From: Desulfuromonadales bacterium C00003107
Lineage (GTDB): Bacteria > Desulfobacterota > Desulfuromonadia > Desulfuromonadales > Syntrophotaleaceae
DNA: 8,348 nt
Assembly: GCA_001751225.1 (NCBI GenBank)
Contig: MAXT01000149.1
Span: 1-8,348, forward strand
Direction of reading: 5' to 3'
Every line of letters starts with the position of its first letter. Positions within the stretch are counted from its first letter, which is position 1. The notes beneath the pieces were generated by a model. The model did not search any database and was not told the DNA's origin. It saw nothing but the letters and a program-made list of their open reading frames with translations. Below, piece after piece: positions 1 to 8,348 of this stretch. Made by a program: the position numbers and the translations under genes.

Positions 1-1
1 G

Positions 2-494
<493 letters not shown>

Positions 495-511
495 ACCCAG
501 CGTCATCCTAC

Positions 512-518
512 AAGGAGG
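512..518 (+). promoter_or_regulatory. Shine-Dalgarno sequence fixing the TTG start of rpoC
   Basis: AAGGAGG lies 7 bases upstream of the TTG at 526-528. No ATG or GTG fits both this spacing and the conserved RpoC N-terminus (MEDIF...), so the site decides a non-ATG start. It sits in the 31-base gap after the rpoB stop codon. Confidence 0.85.
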
Positions 519-525
519 GTGAGAT

Positions 526-4704
<4,179 letters not shown>

Positions 4705-4724
4705 CCCGACGGTTGTAGTTAATC

Positions 4725-4769
4725 AAAAAAAGCCCCTCCGTTCTTAAAAAGCGCTTGACAAGGTGGGGC
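4725..4769 (-). terminator. Possible intrinsic terminator on the minus strand
   Basis: GCCCCTCC (4732-4739) and GGTGGGGC (4762-4769) form an 8-base inverted repeat with one mismatch and a 22-base loop, preceded by A7 at 4725-4731. Read on the minus strand this is a GC-rich stem followed by T7, the shape of a rho-independent terminator. It would stop antisense transcripts moving towards rpoC. The long loop and central mismatch weaken the call, and no minus-strand gene is present to need it. It could instead matter as an RNA hairpin in read-through transcripts on the + strand. Confidence 0.35.
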
Positions 4770-4781
4770 CAGATTGATAAT
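4755..4781 (+). promoter_or_regulatory. Probable sigma-70-type promoter of the str genes
   Basis: A perfect -35 box TTGACA (4755-4760) is followed after 15 bases by GATAAT (4776-4781), five of six matches to the -10 consensus. Reading the -10 as TAATGT (4778-4783) gives the ideal 17-base spacer but a weaker box. The AT-rich stretch TTCTTAAAAA just upstream (4741-4750) could act as an UP element. Transcription would begin near 4788, about 68 bases before rpsL. The -35 box overlaps the palindrome AAGCGCTT (4749-4756) and lies inside the loop of the larger inverted repeat. Confidence 0.65.
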
Positions 4782-4784
4782 GTG

Positions 4785-4815
4785 AGCGGGTTTTCCCCTG
4801 CTGAAAGGCGGGAAA
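4785..4815 (+). repeat. Possible mutually exclusive hairpins in the rpsL leader
   Basis: TTTCCC (4792-4797) can pair with GGGAAA (4810-4815) across a 12-base loop. Alternatively AGCGGG (4785-4790) can pair with CCC (4795-4797) and GCT (4800-4802), leaving a 2-base bulge. Both use 4795-4797, so only one can form at a time. The stems are short, there is no T-tract, and any regulatory role is speculation. Confidence 0.3.
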
Positions 4816-4842
4816 CAATTAACATTAAGTGTGTGAACATAC

Positions 4843-4847
4843 GGGAG
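4843..4847 (+). promoter_or_regulatory. Shine-Dalgarno sequence fixing the rpsL start
   Basis: GGGAG is 8 bases upstream of the ATG at 4856-4858. The frame is also open upstream to a GTG at 4829, but that codon has no such site, and the S12 family begins MPTINQL, so the ATG is the start. Confidence 0.8.
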
Positions 4848-4855
4848 CTAGTTTA

Positions 4856-5227
4856 ATGCCGACTATTAATCAATTGATTCGCAAAGGCCGCGAGAAAAAA
4901 GAGCGTAAATCGACCGCGCCGGCGCTTAAATGTAGTCCTCAAAAGCGCGGAGTATGTACCCGTGTATATACTACGACCCCGAAAAAGCCTAACTCGGCTT
5001 TACGCAAGGTCGCTCGTGTGCGCCTGACCAACGGGTTTGTGGTTACCTCTTACATCCCTGGTGTGGGCCACAATCTCCAGGAGCACTCCGTGGTTTTGAT
5101 TCGCGGTGGGCGTGTAAAAGACCTTCCGGGTGTGCGCTATCACATCGTGCGTGGTACGCTCGATTTGGCCGGAGTTAAAGACCGCAGGCAAGGTCGTTCC
5201 AAGTATGGGGCCAAGCGGCCTAAATAA
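4856..5227 (+). CDS. rpsL: 30S ribosomal protein S12
   Basis: S12 lies near the decoding centre of the 30S subunit and helps control translational accuracy. The product is 123 aa, the usual short form of the family, and starts [11 protein letters not shown]. The loop [13 protein letters not shown] carries Lys43, and [14 protein letters not shown] carries Lys88 and Asp89. Changes at Lys43 or Lys88 are classic streptomycin-resistance mutations in E. coli; both are wild type here, so no S12-based resistance is expected. Asp89 is the residue methylthiolated by RimO in E. coli. The C-terminus is Lys/Arg-rich ([10 protein letters not shown]), as normal for rRNA binding. It is the first gene after the promoter near 4755-4781 and is followed by rpsG after 21 bases. 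Confidence 0.99.
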   Translation: MPTINQLIRKGREKKERKSTAPALKCSPQKRGVCTRVYTTTPKKPNSALRKVARVRLTNGFVVTSYIPGVGHNLQEHSVVLIRGGRVKDLPGVRYHIVRGTLDLAGVKDRRQGRSKYGAKRPK

Positions 5228-5248
5228 TTAGAAGGCTGAGGGGAAGTT

Positions 5249-5719
5249 ATGCCGAGAAGAAGAGAAGTCGCAAAGCGCGTTATCCTGCCCGATCCTAAAT
5301 TTGGGGATCGGATGCTCGCTAAGTTTGTCAATGCTATCATGCTTGACGGCAAGAAGAGCACGGCCGAGGCAATTGTTTATGGTGCCTTTGATTTGGTCAC
5401 CGAGCGTTCCAGTGAGGAGCCTCTTGAGATTTTCAAGAAGGCCATGGAGAACGTTCGTCCCATGCTCGAGGTTAAGTCTCGGCGTGTAGGCGGGTCCACC
5501 TATCAGGTCCCCGTTGAGGTTCGTAGCGAGCGACGCACTGCGTTGGCGATTCGCTGGATTATTAGTTATGCGCGTAAGCGTGGTGAGAAGACTATGGGTG
5601 AGCGCCTGGCTGGTGAGTTGCTTGATGCGGCAGCCAACCGCGGAACTTCGGTAAAGAAAAAAGAAGACACTCATCGTATGGCCGACGCTAACAAGGCCTT
5701 TGCTCATTATCGCTGGTAA
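5249..5719 (+). CDS. rpsG: 30S ribosomal protein S7
   Basis: S7 is a primary 16S rRNA-binding protein that organises the 30S head and lies near the E-site tRNA. The product is 156 aa, the common bacterial length, beginning [20 protein letters not shown]. The beta-hairpin segment is visible as [16 protein letters not shown] (76-91), followed by the helical segment [10 protein letters not shown] (102-111) and the C-terminal KAFAHYRW. The ATG at 5249 is preceded by GAGGGG (5238-5243). The upstream gap to rpsL is only 21 bases and fusA begins 38 bases downstream, so it sits inside one operon. In E. coli S7 is the translational repressor of this operon through a long rpsL-rpsG spacer. That spacer is missing here, so any feedback must use another site. 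Confidence 0.99.
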   Translation: MPRRREVAKRVILPDPKFGDRMLAKFVNAIMLDGKKSTAEAIVYGAFDLVTERSSEEPLEIFKKAMENVRPMLEVKSRRVGGSTYQVPVEVRSERRTALAIRWIISYARKRGEKTMGERLAGELLDAAANRGTSVKKKEDTHRMADANKAFAHYRW

Positions 5720-5744
5720 CAGCTTTAACCTTCATCGGGTTGTT

Positions 5745-5749
5745 GAGGA
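5745..5749 (+). promoter_or_regulatory. Shine-Dalgarno sequence fixing the GTG start of fusA
   Basis: GAGGA is 8 bases upstream of the GTG at 5758-5760. An in-frame TTG at 5740 lies just upstream of this site and would add six residues not found in the family, so the GTG is the start. Confidence 0.8.
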
Positions 5750-5757
5750 TATATACT

Positions 5758-7836
5758 GTGGCACGCCAAGTTGCACTAAATAAATATCGTAATATCGGCA
5801 TTATGGCTCATATCGATGCCGGCAAGACTACCACCACCGAGCGGATTCTCTACTATACTGGTGTTTCTCACAAGATTGGTGAGGTGCACGATGGTGCCGC
5901 TACGATGGACTGGATGGAGCAGGAGCAGGAGCGGGGCATTACTATTACCTCGGCTGCTACCACCTGTTTCTGGAACGAGCATCGGGTCAATATTATTGAT
6001 ACCCCGGGCCATGTCGACTTTACGGTCGAGGTTGAGCGGTCTTTGCGGGTGCTCGATGGTGCTGTAGCGGTCTTCTGTTCCGTAGGTGGTGTTGAGCCGC
6101 AGTCTGAGACTGTTTGGCGTCAGGCGGATAAGTATTGCGTGCCGCGTATCGCCTTCGTTAATAAGATGGACCGTCTCGGTGCCGATTTTTCCCGTGGCGT
6201 AGAAATGATGCGTGATCGTCTCGGTGCCAATCCGGTGCCGCTGCAGTTGCCTATTGGCGCCGAAGAAGATTTTGTCGGAGTTGTCGATCTGGTTCAGATG
6301 AAAGGGATCGTCTGGGACGATGAGTCCATGGGCGCGGCTTATGAAGTCGTCGATATCCCTGCCGATATGGTTGACGAGGCCGAAGCGGCCCGCGAGGCCA
6401 TGATCGAAGAGGTCTGCTCGCACGACGAAGTCTTGATGGAAAAATACATCGGCGGTGAAGAGCTGTCGATGGAGGAACTCAAGCAGGGTATCCGTTCTGC
6501 GACCATCGATATTAAGATTAATCCGGTATTGTGCGGCTCGGCCTTTAAGAACAAGGGCGTGCAAAATCTACTTGATGCGGTAGTTGACTATATGCCGTCG
6601 CCACTTGATGTGCCTGCTATTAACGGTATTGACCCTGATACCGATGAAGAGGTTGCTTGCCCAGCATCGGATGACAGTCCTTTTGCTGCCTTGGCTTTCA
6701 AGGTTATGACCGATCCTTTTGTCGGTCAGTTAACGTTCTTCCGGGTCTACTCCGGAACGCTTGAGTCGGGCGCGCATGTGTTCAATGTCGGCAAGAGCAA
6801 GAAGGAGCGCTTCGGTCGCATCTTGCAAATGCATTCCAATAAGCGGGAAGAGATCAAAGAGGTTGTGGCGGGGGACATCGCTGCGGCAGTCGGTCTTAAG
6901 TATGCGACTACCGGTGATACTCTTTGTGATCCTAAACATTTGTGTCTGCTTGAGTCGATGGACTTTCCCGAGCCGGTTATTCATATTGCGGTTGAGCCCA
7001 AGACCAAGAGTGACCAGGATAAGATGGGTACCGCCATCGCCAAATTGGTTCAGGAAGATCCCACTCTGCGGGTGCGAACCGATGAGGAGACGGGCCAAAC
7101 CATCCTGTCCGGTATGGGCGAGCTGCACCTTGAGATTATCATCGACCGCATGAGGCGTGAATTTAAGGTCGATGCAAATATTGGTGCGCCGCAGGTAGCC
7201 TACCGTGAGACTATTACCAAAACCGTCGAAGTGCAGGGCAAGTTCGTGCGTCAGTCCGGTGGCCGTGGTCAGTACGGCGATTGCTGGTTGCGTATTGAGC
7301 CTCAGGAGGCTGGCGGCGGTTTTGAATTTGTCGATGCGATCAAGGGCGGAGTTATTCCCAAGGAATACATACCCGCTGTAGGTCAGGGCGCTAAAGAGGC
7401 CTCTTTGGGTGGCGTGCTGGCTGGATTCGCCATTGAGGATGTCAAGGTTACCTGTTTTGACGGTTCCTATCATGATGTCGACTCCAATGAAATGGCTTTT
7501 AAGATTGCCGGTTCCATGGGCTTTAAAGAGGGTGCTCGTAAAGCTGGCCCCGTATTGCTCGAGCCGATCATGGCCGTCGAGGTTGTAGTGCCCGAAGATT
7601 ACATGGGAGATGTCATGGGGGACCTTAGTAGCCGCCGTGGCAAGGTTTCCGGTATGGATGCTCGCGGTGGCGCTCAGGTCATTACGGCCGATGTGCCTCT
7701 GTCTTGTATGTTCGGATATTCTACAGACTTGCGCAGCGCCACTCAGGGTCGTGCCACCTACACCATGGTTTTTGACCACTATGCTCAGGTGCCCAAGGCG
7801 ATCGGTGAAGAAATCATTGCTAAGGTCCAAGGCTAA
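5758..7836 (+). CDS. fusA: Translation elongation factor G
   Basis: EF-G is the GTPase that drives tRNA-mRNA translocation and, with ribosome recycling factor, splits post-termination ribosomes. From the GTG start the product is 692 aa (E. coli 704 aa). GTPase motifs are G1 AHIDAGKT (17-24), the switch I end RGITIT (59-64), G3 DTPGH (81-85), G4 NKMD (135-138) and G5 GSAFK (260-264). The G' insert occupies about 160-255. Domain II spans roughly 290-400 and domain III roughly 400-475. Domain IV contains SGGRGQYG (500-507) and the tip loop [12 protein letters not shown] (571-582), which enters the decoding site. Domain V contains [13 protein letters not shown] (616-628). The gene follows rpsG by 38 bases and precedes tuf by 21, the standard str order. 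All motifs are intact, consistent with the canonical EF-G rather than a divergent paralogue. Confidence 0.99.
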   Translation: MARQVALNKYRNIGIMAHIDAGKTTTTERILYYTGVSHKIGEVHDGAATMDWMEQEQERGITITSAATTCFWNEHRVNIIDTPGHVDFTVEVERSLRVLDGAVAVFCSVGGVEPQSETVWRQADKYCVPRIAFVNKMDRLGADFSRGVEMMRDRLGANPVPLQLPIGAEEDFVGVVDLVQMKGIVWDDESMGAAYEVVDIPADMVDEAEAAREAMIEEVCSHDEVLMEKYIGGEELSMEELKQGIRSATIDIKINPVLCGSAFKNKGVQNLLDAVVDYMPSPLDVPAINGIDPDTDEEVACPASDDSPFAALAFKVMTDPFVGQLTFFRVYSGTLESGAHVFNVGKSKKERFGRILQMHSNKREEIKEVVAGDIAAAVGLKYATTGDTLCDPKHLCLLESMDFPEPVIHIAVEPKTKSDQDKMGTAIAKLVQEDPTLRVRTDEETGQTILSGMGELHLEIIIDRMRREFKVDANIGAPQVAYRETITKTVEVQGKFVRQSGGRGQYGDCWLRIEPQEAGGGFEFVDAIKGGVIPKEYIPAVGQGAKEASLGGVLAGFAIEDVKVTCFDGSYHDVDSNEMAFKIAGSMGFKEGARKAGPVLLEPIMAVEVVVPEDYMGDVMGDLSSRRGKVSGMDARGGAQVITADVPLSCMFGYSTDLRSATQGRATYTMVFDHYAQVPKAIGEEIIAKVQG

Positions 7837-7844
7837 CGCCTTTC

Positions 7845-7851
7845 AGGAGGG
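7845..7851 (+). promoter_or_regulatory. Strong Shine-Dalgarno sequence of tuf
   Basis: AGGAGGG lies 6 bases before the ATG at 7858. It is one of the two strongest matches to the anti-Shine-Dalgarno sequence in the window, along with that of rpoC, which suits the very high expression expected of EF-Tu. Confidence 0.75.
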
Positions 7852-7857
7852 TGTATC

Positions 7858-8348
7858 ATGGCAAAAGAAAAATTTGAAAGAACAAAGCCCCATGTCAATA
7901 TCGGCACCATCGGTCACGTCGACCACGGCAAGACCACGCTGACTGCCGCTATTACCAAGGTTATGGCTGCTGGCGGTACGGGCGAGTACAAGGCCTTCGA
8001 TCAGATCGATAACGCTCCCGAAGAGCGTGAGCGCGGTATCACCATCGCTACTGCTCACGTCGAATATGAGACTGCAAACCGTCACTATGCCCATGTTGAC
8101 TGCCCCGGCCATGCCGACTACGTCAAGAACATGATCACCGGTGCGGCGCAGATGGACGGCGGCATTCTGGTGGTCTCGGCCGCAGACGGCCCCATGCCCC
8201 AGACTCGTGAGCACATCCTGCTTGCCCGTCAGGTCGGTGTTCCTGCCATGGTCGTGTTCCTGAACAAGGCCGACATGGTTGACGACGAAGAGCTGATGGA
8301 GTTGGTCGAACTGGAAGTTCGCGAGCTGCTGTCCGCTTACGACTTCCC
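7858..8348 (+). CDS. tuf: Translation elongation factor Tu, N-terminal part (cut by window end)
   Basis: EF-Tu carries aminoacyl-tRNA to the ribosomal A site as a GTP complex. The window holds 163 complete codons of about 396, covering most of the GTPase domain. It begins [20 protein letters not shown]. Motifs are G1 GHVDHGKT (19-26), the switch I end ERGITIAT (58-65), G3 DCPGH (81-85) with the catalytic His85, and G4 NKAD (136-139). The gene starts 21 bases after fusA and is surely part of the same operon. Many bacteria carry two nearly identical tuf copies; whether this genome does cannot be seen here. Its visible codons end in C more often than those of fusA (Asp: 9 GAC and 2 GAT, against 3 GAC and 7 GAT in the first 163 codons of fusA). 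Confidence 0.99.
   Translation, partial: MAKEKFERTKPHVNIGTIGHVDHGKTTLTAAITKVMAAGGTGEYKAFDQIDNAPEERERGITIATAHVEYETANRHYAHVDCPGHADYVKNMITGAAQMDGGILVVSAADGPMPQTREHILLARQVGVPAMVVFLNKADMVDDEELMELVELEVRELLSAYDF

Larger units (their letters stand above)
4705..4855. other. rpoC-rpsL intergenic region (promoter, inverted repeat, leader)
   Basis: This 151-base gap is the only sizeable non-coding stretch in the window. In order it contains an A-tract (4725-4731), an inverted repeat (4732-4739 with 4762-4769), an AT-rich stretch (4741-4750), a promoter (4755-4781), a leader with possible hairpins (4785-4815), and the rpsL ribosome binding site (4843-4847). No hairpin followed by a T-tract is present on the + strand, so rpoBC transcription probably continues into the str genes. 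Confidence 0.8.

Noticed and set aside
4829..4855. N-terminal extension of S12 from the GTG at 4829
   Set aside because: It lacks a Shine-Dalgarno site, adds residues absent from the S12 family, and would place the real ribosome binding site inside the coding region.
5740..5757. N-terminal extension of EF-G from the TTG at 5740
   Set aside because: The six extra residues are not found in EF-G, and the GAGGA site lies downstream of this codon, correctly spaced for the GTG at 5758.
5776..7830. Long minus-strand open frames opposite fusA (5776-6564 and 6730-7830)
   Set aside because: They are shadows of the EF-G codons. The sense frame carries every expected motif, and the antisense frames carry none that I recognise.

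Overview
This window is a housekeeping locus, the rpoBC–str region. It holds the 3' end of rpoB, complete rpoC, rpsL, rpsG and fusA, and the first 163 codons of tuf, all on the + strand in the conserved bacterial order. The proteins look proteobacterial. RpoC has the zinc-site and catalytic spacing of the E. coli enzyme and a large insertion inside the trigger loop. EF-G (692 aa), S7 (156 aa) and the RpoC N-terminus fit, from memory, the Desulfuromonadales (Geobacter/Pelobacter/Desulfuromonas-like, formerly Deltaproteobacteria). That placement is inference and was not tested by a search.

Layout: rpoB enters from the left edge and ends at 494. Its reading frame is broken near 299-302, inside a cluster of unusual residues. 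After 31 bases rpoC follows (526-4704), with a TTG start behind a strong Shine-Dalgarno sequence. The only sizeable non-coding stretch, 4705-4855 (151 bases), holds an inverted repeat with an A-tract, a likely sigma-70-type promoter and a leader with possible alternative hairpins. The str genes follow closely: rpsL (4856-5227), rpsG (5249-5719), fusA (5758-7836, GTG start) and tuf (from 7858, cut by the window end). Gaps between them are 21, 38 and 21 bases.

The genes work together as core expression machinery. RpoB and RpoC form the catalytic centre of RNA polymerase, S12 and S7 are 30S ribosomal proteins, EF-G drives translocation and EF-Tu delivers aminoacyl-tRNA. No + strand terminator is visible after rpoC, so the str genes are probably transcribed both by read-through from rpoBC and from the promoter near 4755-4781.

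I found no mobile element, CRISPR array, tRNA/rRNA gene or candidate new system. The points most worth checking are the rpoB frame break, the architecture of the rpoC-rpsL gap, and the short rpsL-rpsG spacer, which leaves no room for an E. coli-type S7 operator.
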